From the NCBI GenBank assembly GCA_023426225.1, contig JAFABD010000219.1, positions 1 through 14,095 on the forward strand: DNA of 14,095 nt. The letters are read 5' to 3'. Position 1 is the first letter of the stretch, and each line of letters starts with the position of its first letter. The position numbers were made by a program, and so were the translations under genes. Positions 1-5,375 of this stretch are shown in pieces. The notes under the pieces are model-generated. The model saw nothing but the letters and a program-made list of their open reading frames with translations. It searched no databases and had not been told where the DNA came from. This DNA is from Pseudomonadota bacterium. Its GTDB lineage: Bacteria > Pseudomonadota > Alphaproteobacteria > Sphingomonadales > Sphingomonadaceae.

Positions 1-1
1 C

Positions 2-238
2 TCATAGCCCGAGCGCCTGTTTGTAGGTTTCGAGCAGCATTTCCGCCTCGTCGCGGTGGTGCTTCTCCATGTTGAGGAGGCGAAAGACGGCGCGCATCGT
101 CTTGACGTCGAAGCCGGTCGATTTCGCCTCGGCGTAGACATCGCGGATATCGTCGGTGATGCCCTTCTTTTCCTCTTCGAGGCGCTTGATCCGCTCGAGG
201 AAGAGACGCAGCTGTTCGGCGGAAATACTGTCGGTCAT
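2..238 (-). CDS. GapR-family (DUF2312) nucleoid-associated DNA-binding protein
   Basis: This 78-aa protein matches the DUF2312/GapR family in length and pattern. It is highly charged and helical, with the segment IKRLEEEKKGITDDIRDVY near the N-terminus and a conserved-looking GFDVKTMRAVFRLL at residues 42-55. GapR proteins bind overtwisted, AT-rich DNA as oligomers and affect replication and chromosome organisation in Caulobacter and relatives; short paralogues are common on phages and plasmids. Its ATG overlaps the stop of the upstream FtsK-gamma gene by 4 bp (ATGA), so the two are probably translationally coupled. The stop codon is at the very edge of the window, so the gene is complete. 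I infer a phage paralogue that remodels or coats DNA during replication. The family call is firm; the phage role is inference. Confidence 0.9.
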   Translation of the reverse strand: MTDSISAEQLRLFLERIKRLEEEKKGITDDIRDVYAEAKSTGFDVKTMRAVFRLLNMEKHHRDEAEMLLETYKQALGL

Positions 239-537
239 CGGTCTCTCGCGCGGTTCGGGGTCGGGGTGGGGCGGGGCGCTGCTGCAGGCTCGCGCATGTC
301 GCCGGCGAGGATCGCGGCGGCCGCCTTGACCAGGTCAGCGACCAGCACCTTGCGCGCGCCGCCATGGTCCGGTGCGCTGACGATGCCGTCGCGCTCCATG
401 CGCTCGATGAGGCGAGCCGCGCTGTTGTACCCAAGACGCATCTGACGCTGCAGCCACGAGGTCGATGCCTTTTGGTGCTTCACCACATGGGCGATCGCCT
501 CGTTATACTGGCTCGCTTCGGCGGGGCTCTCCGACAT
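235..537 (-). CDS. Stand-alone FtsK gamma-domain winged-helix DNA-binding protein
   Basis: Residues about 10-66 of this 100-aa protein look like the C-terminal gamma domain of FtsK: YNEAIAHVVKHQKASTSWLQ, then RQMRLGYNSAARLIERMERD, then GIVSAPDHGGARKVL. In FtsK this winged helix reads the polar KOPS sequences and contacts XerD. The motor and membrane domains are absent, and the remainder is an Ala/Pro-rich tail. The start at 537 is chosen because AGAGGAG lies about 7 nt upstream; an 18-residue in-frame extension to 591 has no such site. The gene ends in a 4-bp overlap with the GapR-like gene. It could act as a KOPS-like site-specific DNA binder or interfere with host FtsK/Xer function. The domain assignment is strong; the function is unknown. 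Confidence 0.88.
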   Translation of the reverse strand: MSESPAEASQYNEAIAHVVKHQKASTSWLQRQMRLGYNSAARLIERMERDGIVSAPDHGGARKVLVADLVKAAAAILAGDMREPAAAPRPTPTPNRARDR

Positions 538-548
538 GCGTGCTCCTC

Positions 549-755
549 TCAGATCAGGGCGAGTTGCGGATCTGGGTTCGCCGCGTCCCACGCGGCGATG
601 CGGTCGACTGCGGCGGCGTGGCCGGCCGCGGCGGCGGCGAGCTCGGCCCGCGCCGTGGCCAGCTTGTCGTTCGCGCGGGCCAGGCGTTTCGCCGCCATGC
701 TTTCCAGCAGCTCGAGGCGCATGCGCTCGGGATGCGGCTCCGGCTGGTCAATCAT
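549..755 (-). CDS. Small coiled-coil phage protein
   Basis: This is a 68-aa acidic/alanine-rich protein that I do not recognise. Residues about 12-55 form a probable continuous amphipathic helix, with Leu and Ala heptad spacing through LLESMAAKRLARANDKLATA. No catalytic motif, cysteine or membrane segment is present. The ATG at 755 overlaps the end of the upstream membrane-protein gene by 8 bp, and the stop is 11 bp before the FtsK-gamma start, so it belongs to the same leftward operon. It may be a small dimeric accessory protein of DNA metabolism, but nothing in the sequence specifies this. Operon position and overlap make a real gene likely. Confidence 0.68.
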   Translation of the reverse strand: MIDQPEPHPERMRLELLESMAAKRLARANDKLATARAELAAAAAGHAAAVDRIAAWDAANPDPQLALI

Positions 756-1005
756 GCTGCCGCTCCGCCCATGCGGCCGCGCTGTGGCCGCCGAAACAGA
801 TGCCGATGCCGGGCCCGCCGACCGCGCAGTCGATGATCGCGGTCGCGCCGGTGCTGAGAGCCAGGCCGAGCAGGATCAGCGCCGATCGGCGCACCCGCCG
901 GGCACGGCGCAGGCGGGGGACGGCAGGGCGGCAGCGCGCGCAGCTGCAGACGGCCGGATGGATCGCGGGCATGGCGCGCCGGGGCATGTCGATCGGCGCC
1001 ATCAT
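748..1005 (-). CDS. Small membrane protein with an N-terminal CxxC
   Basis: The 85-aa product has a short N-terminal part with C20, C22 and C25 (VCSCARC), then a strongly basic stretch (residues 28-40, many Arg), then a hydrophobic segment at about 41-59 (SALILLGLALSTGATAIID). A Gly/Ala-rich tail with C60 and C70 follows. This is the pattern of a single-pass inner-membrane protein with a positive cytoplasmic N-terminus. Its ATG overlaps the stop of the upstream HTH/cysteine gene by 4 bp (ATGA), which sets the start; a second ATG follows at once. A longer reading of the same frame to 1278 runs antisense-like through the upstream gene and is rejected. No known family is recognised; a lysis or membrane accessory role is possible but unsupported. 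Confidence 0.62.
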   Translation of the reverse strand: MMAPIDMPRRAMPAIHPAVCSCARCRPAVPRLRRARRVRRSALILLGLALSTGATAIIDCAVGGPGIGICFGGHSAAAWAERQHD

Positions 1006-1397
1006 GCCGCGATCGCCTCTGCCGGCGAGCCGGCGCCGGGCGCGCAGGCGTCGCACAGGTCGGGGGCCGCCCAGGCGCAGTAACTGTCCGCGACGATGCA
1101 CGGATTGTGCTCGGAGCAGCCGCACACGCGGCAGATCGCCGGCGCCTTGATCTCGGCGCCCTGGGCGATCGCGTCGAGCACGACCAGGACAACCGGATCG
1201 ATGGGCAGCGCGCGGACCAGCGCGTCCAGCGAGACGCTGTGGATCGGGGCGATACCGGCCTCGACCGTGCGCAGCCATTCGGCGCGGTCGCGGGTGCTGA
1301 GCCGGGGATCGGTGCCGATCCGCAGCGCGAGATCCTCGAGCGAGAGGCGCGCGGCCTCCCGGCGGATGCGGAGATAGGTGCCAGGCGTCATGACCAT
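1002..1397 (-). CDS. HTH-domain protein with C-terminal cysteine cluster
   Basis: The N-terminal third of this 131-aa protein resembles a Cro/CI-type helix-turn-helix: MTPGTYLRIRREAARLSLED, followed by DLALRIG at about residues 21-27. The C-terminal third carries C89, C92, C94, C100, C107, C115 and C118 in the pattern CRVCGC...C...CAW...DLCDAC, which should bind metal, probably zinc. Similar cysteine modules occur in phage proteins of unknown role. The start at 1397 has AAGGA 7 nt upstream. The gene leads an operon of overlapping genes running left to 2 and is 90 bp downstream of the CII-like gene. A phage DNA-binding regulator is likely; its target is unknown. Confidence 0.8.
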   Translation of the reverse strand: MVMTPGTYLRIRREAARLSLEDLALRIGTDPRLSTRDRAEWLRTVEAGIAPIHSVSLDALVRALPIDPVVLVVLDAIAQGAEIKAPAICRVCGCSEHNPCIVADSYCAWAAPDLCDACAPGAGSPAEAIAA

Positions 1398-1487
1398 CGT
1401 GTCAGTCCTTTCGGCAACAGTTCACCGTTCCCGCAGGCACGTTGCAGCGGGACCGGCCGGTTTCGGGGCTGGGGGTGCGCGCGCCGA

Positions 1488-1961
1488 TCAGCTCGGCGCC
1501 GGCGTCACCTCCGGTGCGTTGAGTACGGTAAGCGCTTTGCTGAGGGCGACGATCGCCTGTTCGACCTCCTGCACGGCGTTGCGGCGCTCGATCGAGCCCG
1601 CCTCGGGCAGGGCGGCCCGGACGATCGCCGCCTCGGCCTCGCCGCCCTCACGGATGCAATCGTGCAGCACGTTGAGTAGCGAGAATTTGGACGCGAATGC
1701 CTCGGCAACGTCGGATTTGACCAGGTGCGAATACACCTCGAACAGCGGAAATCCCTGACCGCCGGCCTCGGCATAGGCGCGATCGAGGCGGATGGCGCAA
1801 TCGATCGGGATCTCCTCCGGACGGCCGGGATCGGCCCAGGCGCGAACCGTCGAGGGGCGACGGCTGCAGATCTGGGCCATCTGTTCGATCGATCCGGGCA
1901 GCTGACCGCTGATCCGGTTGATCGCGGCCTCGACCGTCAGGGGCGGGCGCAGTTTCGTCAT
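1488..1961 (-). CDS. Phage regulatory protein, CII-like candidate
   Basis: This 157-aa protein has a probable helix-turn-helix in residues 8-60 (VEAAINRISGQLPGSIEQMA, then SRRPSTVRAWADP, then IPIDCAIRLDRAY). The second half (about 78-145) is helical and leucine/alanine rich, ending in VQEVEQAIVALSKALTVL, suitable for oligomerisation. The layout resembles phage CII/CP76-type regulators, which bind DNA and activate or repress early promoters, but I cannot confirm the family by eye. The start at 1961 is preceded by GGAGGGCAGGC. Its leader holds a perfect 12-bp stem (1981-2007), so expression may be controlled at RNA level. It is the first leftward gene facing the 1962-2390 control region. Confidence 0.7.
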   Translation of the reverse strand: MTKLRPPLTVEAAINRISGQLPGSIEQMAQICSRRPSTVRAWADPGRPEEIPIDCAIRLDRAYAEAGGQGFPLFEVYSHLVKSDVAEAFASKFSLLNVLHDCIREGGEAEAAIVRAALPEAGSIERRNAVQEVEQAIVALSKALTVLNAPEVTPAPS

Positions 1962-1980
1962 GCCTGCCCTCCGCGAAGGG

Positions 1981-2007
1981 GGCGCCGGCAGCGATGCTGC
2001 CGGCGCC
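1981..2007. repeat. Perfect 12-bp inverted repeat in the leader of the CII-like gene
   Basis: GGCGCCGGCAGC and its exact complement flank a 3-nt loop. The structure ends about 20 nt before the GGAGGG ribosome-binding site of the leftward gene starting at 1961, so it would fold in that mRNA leader as a very stable GC hairpin. No T tract follows on either strand, so a standard intrinsic terminator is unlikely. A leader attenuator, an mRNA-stabilising stem or a protein-binding palindrome are possible. Confidence 0.75.
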
Positions 2008-2084
2008 GGTGCGACCCGAGGGCCGGCATGCGGACAAACGCGGCGGGTGTCCGTGCCGATGCCTCAACGGAGCAGGTGGCTGGA

Positions 2085-2125
2085 AAGCGGGCCGCCGATT
2101 CTAGGAGAGGAGAGGCGGCCCGCTT
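2085..2125. repeat. Perfect 12-bp inverted repeat with 17-nt purine-rich loop
   Basis: AAGCGGGCCGCC (2085-2096) and its exact complement (2114-2125) enclose a 17-nt loop. On the + strand the loop contains AGGAGAGGAG, a Shine-Dalgarno-like run, but no plausible reading frame begins after it. No T tract follows, which argues against an intrinsic terminator. It could be an operator, a small structured RNA or a replication/recombination signal. I infer no specific function. Confidence 0.7.
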
Positions 2126-2330
2126 GCTACGCACACTGAGCAGGCACGGGGCAACGTGCGCCGCCGGGAGTATTCGGCGCGACGCCCGGCCCGCCTGCAA
2201 GGGGCCGAGGGAATGGATGTGGGAGCCTTTGGGAGCGGCGCTACGCAACACGTCGCCCCCGCCGGCCACGGCCGGGCGAGCAATCCGAGCAGGGGGGTGC
2301 CCGGCCGAGATCTGCCCTCGGGCCGGGATG

Positions 2331-2359
2331 CTGACGGCACCCCGGCCCTTGGCTATCGT
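2331..2359 (+). promoter_or_regulatory. Probable rightward promoter (CTGACG-17-TATCGT)
   Basis: A -35-like CTGACG (2331-2336) and a -10-like TATCGT (2354-2359) are separated by exactly 17 bp and lie 31 bp upstream of the ATG at 2391. This fits a sigma-70-type promoter in a high-GC alphaproteobacterium. It would drive the 74-aa gene. Confidence 0.5.
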
Positions 2360-2390
2360 GGTGCGGCCCAAACCACCACGACAGGAAACA

Positions 2391-2615
2391 ATGACGATGA
2401 CGCCCGATGCCGAGCTGCTGAACGCCGTAGAGGTGGCGATCACCGGGGTATTCGAACTGTGCGAGCAGATCGTGTACCGCGGCGAGGATTTCGACCAGGC
2501 GAGCATCGACCAGATCCGCGATCGCATGCTGGCGCGGATCGATTCGGCGAGTGGGCTCGCGCCGCGGCTGCACGCGCTGGTGCGCGAGCGTGAGGCGTCG
2601 ATTTTCCGGCCCTGA
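2391..2615 (+). CDS. Hypothetical 74-aa acidic phage protein
   Basis: The protein (MTMTPDAELLNAVEVAITGV...) is acidic and predicted mostly helical, with no recognised family, no membrane segment and one cysteine (C23). It is supported by AGGAAACA immediately before the ATG and by a well-formed upstream promoter. The same frame reads further left, but those codons give low-complexity Arg/Ala-rich sequence typical of noncoding GC-rich DNA, so the short form is chosen. It is the only rightward gene between two leftward groups and converges on the 57-aa gene with a 4-bp gap. It may be a small early regulator, but this is a guess. Confidence 0.62.
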   Translation: MTMTPDAELLNAVEVAITGVFELCEQIVYRGEDFDQASIDQIRDRMLARIDSASGLAPRLHALVREREASIFRP

Positions 2616-2619
2616 CCGC

Positions 2620-2793
2620 TCATTCCGCGGCCTCGCTGCGCGCCAGTTCGGCGAGCGCGACGGCGCGGCAGCCAGCACGGTGCGCGCGCTTGATGCGCGC
2701 GATCCGCAACTGATCGTAGCGGCGGTTTGCGTAATCGCCGATCGGGTGCCGTTTTGCGAAGATCGCGTGGCCGATCTGATAGCGCTGGATCAT
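2620..2793 (-). CDS. Hypothetical 57-aa basic protein
   Basis: This short gene encodes MIQRYQIGHAIFAKRHPIGD followed by a basic, helical second half rich in Arg and Ala. Three things support it: GAGGAG 7 nt upstream of the ATG, a 4-bp ATGA overlap with the stop of the upstream BcepMu gp16-like gene, and a compact stop just before the convergent gene. No family is recognised. The net positive charge suggests nucleic-acid binding, and coupling to the gp16-like gene suggests a shared immunity or early role. Confidence 0.6.
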   Translation of the reverse strand: MIQRYQIGHAIFAKRHPIGDYANRRYDQLRIARIKRAHRAGCRAVALAELARSEAAE

Positions 2794-3059
2794 GCGTCGC
2801 TCCTCGACTGGTCGGACACGGGGACATCGGAGGTGCCGGGAGGTGGCACGTCCGATTTAAGCCCGAGGGCGACCGCGATCCGGTGGGACTCGCCTCGGCG
2901 GCAGGCGCGACTGCCTGCGAGCACAGCTTGCACCAAGCCGACCGAGAATCCCCGTTCCCGTGCCCAGGCACTGATGTTCGTGCCCGACGCAGCGAACTGG
3001 TCGCGAACGGCGAGTGCGCGACGCTTCACTGGTTCTACGGGTGAGACTCTAGACCCCAT
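2790..3059 (-). CDS. BcepMu gp16-like phage DNA-binding protein
   Basis: Residues about 12-68 of this 89-aa protein closely follow the BcepMu gp16 family pattern: VRDQFAASGTNISAWARERG, then FSVGLVQAVLAGSRACRRG, then ESHRIAVALGLK. Members are small helix-turn-helix proteins near the immunity region of Mu-like phages and prophages. The C-terminal 20 residues are a polar tail. It is divergent from the XRE repressor, with operator-like palindromes between them, so it occupies the Cro/Ner position of the switch. The ATG at 3059 has no obvious ribosome-binding site. A GTG at codon 11 would remove only the segment before the conserved domain, so the exact start is uncertain. Confidence 0.82.
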   Translation of the reverse strand: MGSRVSPVEPVKRRALAVRDQFAASGTNISAWARERGFSVGLVQAVLAGSRACRRGESHRIAVALGLKSDVPPPGTSDVPVSDQSRSDA

Positions 3060-3100
3060 GATGTGCCATGTTGTGCGTGTTTGTAATAACTGAGAGTAAG

Positions 3101-3120
3101 GTGCACATTTCTATGTGCAC
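3101..3120. promoter_or_regulatory. Operator-like palindrome O1 in the immunity switch
   Basis: GTGCACATTTCTATGTGCAC is a perfect inverted repeat with 8-bp arms and a 4-bp centre. It lies between the divergent gp16-like gene and the repressor. A TTGACG on the minus strand (complement of 3121-3126) abuts it and could be a -35 box for the leftward gene, though no good -10 follows at normal spacing. Position and symmetry point to a binding site for the XRE repressor or the gp16-like protein. Confidence 0.72.
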
Positions 3121-3134
3121 CGTCAAGGCGGGAA

Positions 3135-3152
3135 CGCACAAATTTATGTTCA
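3135..3152. promoter_or_regulatory. Second operator-like site O2 overlapping the repressor start
   Basis: CGCACAAATTTATGTTCA shares 13 of 18 positions with 3102-3119 of O1, including GCACA-N5-ATGT with the same spacing. The two sites are 33 bp apart, about three helical turns. O2 covers the ATG of the repressor at 3146, which would suit autoregulation. Half-sites TGTGC also occur at 3062 and 3072. Confidence 0.5.
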
Positions 3153-3475
3153 TTGCCGAAGGCTGGGGTGCGCGGCTGAGGGAGGAGCGAGAGAAAGCGG
3201 GGCTTTCTCAGGCCGACCTTGCACACCGAAACACGCAGCGTGGCTATGAAACGGAAAAGACCGCGCCCGATCTCCGCTACCTATCCGATGCCGAGTCGCG
3301 GGGCTTGGATGTCGGGTACGTCGTCACCGGAAGGCGGCTCGGAGACGGCGATGCGGAGGATCCGGGCGAGGCGGCGATCGTCGCGACGCTATGGACCTCG
3401 CTGTGCACAGAATCTCGTGCAGCCGTGCTTACGATTTTGCGCTCGCTCGCCAGCCGTACTGCCGGCCAAGAGTAA
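3146..3475 (+). CDS. XRE-family phage repressor (CI-like) with a shortened HTH
   Basis: The 109-aa product has the layout of short lambdoid-type repressors: WGARLREEREKAGLSQADLA (helices 1-2), HRNTQRGYE (recognition helix), then PDLRYLSDAESRGLDVGYVV and a C-terminal helical segment. It should bind the nearby palindromes and keep lytic genes off. No LexA/S24 self-cleavage domain is present. Typical members have about five residues (commonly ending in Gly-Val) between SQADLA and HRNTQ; they are absent here. The start at 3146 gives the usual spacing before WGARL; the in-frame extension to 3068 runs through the operators and is less likely. The ribosome-binding site (GGGAA, 11 nt upstream) is weak. 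Confidence 0.8.
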   Translation: MFIAEGWGARLREEREKAGLSQADLAHRNTQRGYETEKTAPDLRYLSDAESRGLDVGYVVTGRRLGDGDAEDPGEAAIVATLWTSLCTESRAAVLTILRSLASRTAGQE

Positions 3476-3487
3476 ATTCGCAGATCT

Positions 3488-3507
3488 GCAGTCACGTCTC
3501 TGACTGC
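3488..3507. repeat. 7-bp inverted repeat after the repressor gene
   Basis: GCAGTCA (3488-3494) and TGACTGC (3501-3507) flank a 6-nt loop, 13 bp after the repressor stop. A second small palindrome, GCAGATCTGC, overlaps its left side. There is no T tract, so termination would be weak at best. It could be a processing site or partial terminator between repressor and downstream cassette, or another protein-binding site. Confidence 0.45.
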
Positions 3508-3573
3508 GCCTACAGGTTGCAACAATATTTACGGTATGGGACTGTGCACCATCATCTTCAAGGGAGGGAAGAT

Positions 3574-3885
3574 ATGATGCTCAGTGCAATTCTGTTGGCA
3601 GCTGCGGGGCCGACATATTTGCGTTGCTATTTCGGTCCCGAGCGAACCGAAGCCATTATCACGGCCGACGAACCGAATTCGACGGTTTCGGTCACGGTGC
3701 CGAACACTGGCCATGCCGCGAAGGTTTCGGGGGCGTTTTCGCCGACGGAGCTTCGATTCCGGGACGACATGATCAGTTATGTGATCAGCCGCACCGATCT
3801 CTCGGCGGCCCGCACGATCAACATGATCAATTCGACCGAAAAGGGGCAATGCAAGGTCGAGCAGGCGCCGAAGCGCGCCTTCTGA
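3574..3885 (+). CDS. Small exported protein, first gene of the putative conversion cassette
   Basis: This 103-aa protein opens with a short signal-like segment (MMLSAILLAAAGPTYL). A beta-rich body follows (AIITADEPNSTVSVTVPNTG), then ISYVISRTDLSAARTINMIN and a final C93 with QAPKRAF. The two cysteines C18 and C93 could form a disulfide in the periplasm. The pattern of a YxISRTDL strand followed by a Cys and a KRxF ending recalls a widespread family of small secreted bacterial proteins without a known role. The start is set by AGGGAGGGAAGAT before the ATG; a second ATG follows directly. The next gene begins 21 bp downstream, so the two are probably co-transcribed. GC content looks lower than in the head genes, fitting a moron gene. 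Confidence 0.72.
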   Translation: MMLSAILLAAAGPTYLRCYFGPERTEAIITADEPNSTVSVTVPNTGHAAKVSGAFSPTELRFRDDMISYVISRTDLSAARTINMINSTEKGQCKVEQAPKRAF

Positions 3886-3906
3886 GCTTATACCGGGGGG
3901 TATCAA

Positions 3907-4734
3907 ATGGAACTGCGCATCCCGAGCGCCCTGGTGGGCGCGTCCGGCGTTCTGCCGCCAATCAGCGGGCGTTTCGAAATTCCGGACGCCCTGGGGGAGA
4001 TCGACCGCGAACAGGGGCGACTGGTCGATCTCGAGGACGCGAGCGATTCGACGGCCGAGCTGATCTCCGGCTTCCTTTCGGTCATCAGCTATGACGGCGA
4101 AGATCGGCTGATTACGGGTCGTAGGTACATCGCCAAGGGTGATTTGCGGTATGTCGGCGCGATTTGCCACTCTGCGCGTGGCTACCGGCTGTTCCGGTGC
4201 GATCGAATCGCGGCGGTCTACGACGCCACGACCGGGGAACATCTGGGCGACGGGGCCTTTTTCGAGCGCTTCCGTGTGGACGGCGGGACCAAGGCCGCCG
4301 CTACATTCGGCCTGAGTGCGAGTAGGGCCAAGCTGCTCGTCGCGGGGCTCAATATCCTGGCCTATGTCGCACGATGCGACGGCGAGTGGCACCCGCTGGA
4401 GGTGAGCCCGATCGAGCGCTTCGTTTTCGCGCTCTGGGATCTCAAAGGATGGACCGAAGAGCTTCAGCTCGACGCGATCATGGCCCATGCCATGCGGCTC
4501 GCCCCGGACAGCGAGACGTTTTATCGCTCCCTCGAGCTGTATTTCCGAAGCCGGGGCTCGACCGAATTGCTGATGCGGTCGATCGGCATCCTCATTCGCG
4601 CGGACGGGATCGTAGCGGAGCAGGAAGTCCGGCTGCTCAACGAGCTGACCGAATTCATGGCCGAGGTTCGCGATCGCGCGGATCAGATGGCTGAAATCAA
4701 CGGCGCCGAGCCGGCGCCCCCGAACGTGTTCTGA
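3907..4734 (+). CDS. WYL-like / TerB-like two-domain protein
   Basis: The 275-aa product appears to have two domains. Residues about 55-112 resemble a WYL-type ligand-sensing fold (SYDGEDRLITGRRYIAKGDL, then RYVGAICHSARGYRLFRCDR), with RYV in place of the Trp-Tyr-Leu motif. Residues about 140-250 resemble TerB/DjlA-type helical domains: paired acidic segments (ARCDGEWHPLEVSP near 155-168 and RADGIVAEQEVRLLNEL near 231-247) that bind metal in TerB. No HTH, catalytic motif or membrane segment is seen. TerB-type domains occur in membrane-associated stress and phage-response systems; WYL domains sense nucleic acid or nucleotide ligands. It lies between an exported protein and a membrane protein, suggesting a cytosolic sensor signalling to the membrane. 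Both domain calls are by eye; the function is inference. Confidence 0.72.
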   Translation: MELRIPSALVGASGVLPPISGRFEIPDALGEIDREQGRLVDLEDASDSTAELISGFLSVISYDGEDRLITGRRYIAKGDLRYVGAICHSARGYRLFRCDRIAAVYDATTGEHLGDGAFFERFRVDGGTKAAATFGLSASRAKLLVAGLNILAYVARCDGEWHPLEVSPIERFVFALWDLKGWTEELQLDAIMAHAMRLAPDSETFYRSLELYFRSRGSTELLMRSIGILIRADGIVAEQEVRLLNELTEFMAEVRDRADQMAEINGAEPAPPNVF

Positions 4735-4742
4735 GGCTGGAA

Positions 4743-5303
4743 ATGGGGGAGGCAATGCCCTGGTACAGGACGCTCCGGACGTGGGGCTTCGCGCTCATTC
4801 TGCTTTCACTGCTGCTCGACGTCGTGGCGCTGGCGATGCCGATCGGCTCGTCCTCCTCGGTCGATTGGGAGTATGTGTCATCGAAAGCCTGGGCAGGATA
4901 TGGCGCATTTCTGAGTTGGATCAGCGGCATCATCCTCGTTGCGGCGGCGGCGATCGTCGATGCAATCTGCGACAGTGCCCGTGACGCCGTTCGGGCTAAT
5001 CCCGGCGTCGATCCAGCCCCAGCAGCAGCCGAGCGGGCTCCGATGGCAATCGCCCCGCCGGTGGTCGAGGAACCCGAGGATCCGGAGGAAGCTGCCCGGC
5101 GCGCGCGATCGAACGAGATCGCGATCGTGCTGTTCCTCGCCTTTCTGGTCGTTTTGGGATCGTTTCTGGTATTCGCGGTGCCACGCGGGCGAACCAAGCC
5201 GCCCGAGCCGCCCGCGGCGACCAACAGCGTCGGCGACACGGCGGTCCCCGGCCCGACCGATGCGATGGTCGCCAATCTGAGCGACGCTCCCGGCGCCGAG
5301 TAG
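4743..5303 (+). CDS. Three-helix membrane protein, last gene of the putative conversion cassette
   Basis: This 186-aa protein has hydrophobic segments at about 12-33 (TWGFALILLSLLLDVVALAM), 50-76 (GYGAFLSWISGIILVAAAAI) and 126-146 (AIVLFLAFLVVLGSFLVFAV). They are separated by an acidic, Pro/Ala-rich loop (about 88-122) and followed by a Pro-rich tail. It is probably an inner-membrane protein; no enzyme motif is seen. It starts 8 bp after the WYL/TerB gene. An alternative ATG at 4755 sits too close to GGGGGAGG, so 4743 is kept with some doubt. By position (repressor, cytosolic sensor, membrane protein) it parallels RexB downstream of lambda CI, but no sequence similarity to RexB is claimed. 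Confidence 0.75.
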   Translation: MGEAMPWYRTLRTWGFALILLSLLLDVVALAMPIGSSSSVDWEYVSSKAWAGYGAFLSWISGIILVAAAAIVDAICDSARDAVRANPGVDPAPAAAERAPMAIAPPVVEEPEDPEEAARRARSNEIAIVLFLAFLVVLGSFLVFAVPRGRTKPPEPPAATNSVGDTAVPGPTDAMVANLSDAPGAE

Positions 5304-5326
5304 GCGCGGCCGGCGCGGCCGGGTGA

Positions 5327-5355
5327 CTGGAAAAGCTGCGTTTTCCTGCTATGTT
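5327..5355 (+). promoter_or_regulatory. Possible promoter for the early rightward operon
   Basis: An extended -10-like TGCTATGTT (TATGTT at 5350-5355) is preceded 17 bp upstream by CTGGAA (5327-5332). A 6-bp inverted repeat GGAAAA/TTTTCC (5329-5346) overlaps the spacer and may be an operator. The position, 20 bp before the ATG at 5376, is suitable; the -35 match is weak. Confidence 0.35.
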
Positions 5356-5375
5356 CCGCTGCGGGGGGCGCGTAA

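Larger units (their letters stand above)
1962..2390. other. Gene-free control region between divergent genes
   Basis: This 429-bp stretch separates the leftward CII-like gene from the rightward 74-aa gene. No convincing coding sequence is seen on either strand. It holds the 12-bp inverted repeat at 1981-2007, a 6-bp inverted repeat CGGACA/TGTCCG at 2031-2053, the 12-bp inverted repeat at 2085-2125, and a probable rightward promoter at 2331-2359. I see no iteron array or A+T-rich origin-like block. Confidence 0.6.

Noticed and set aside
748..1278. Long reading of the small membrane-protein frame (176 aa)
   Set aside because: The upstream 90 residues overlap the well-supported HTH/cysteine gene in another frame; the ATGA junction at 1002-1005 favours the 85-aa form.
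1958..2971. Leftward 337-aa open frame across the left control region
   Set aside because: It crosses the hairpins, the rightward 74-aa gene and the better supported 57-aa and gp16-like genes; the sequence is Arg/Pro/Ser-rich with no domain.
3529..4755. Leftward 408-aa open frame across the cassette
   Set aside because: It is antisense to the WYL/TerB-like gene, has no ribosome-binding site and gives no recognisable domain.
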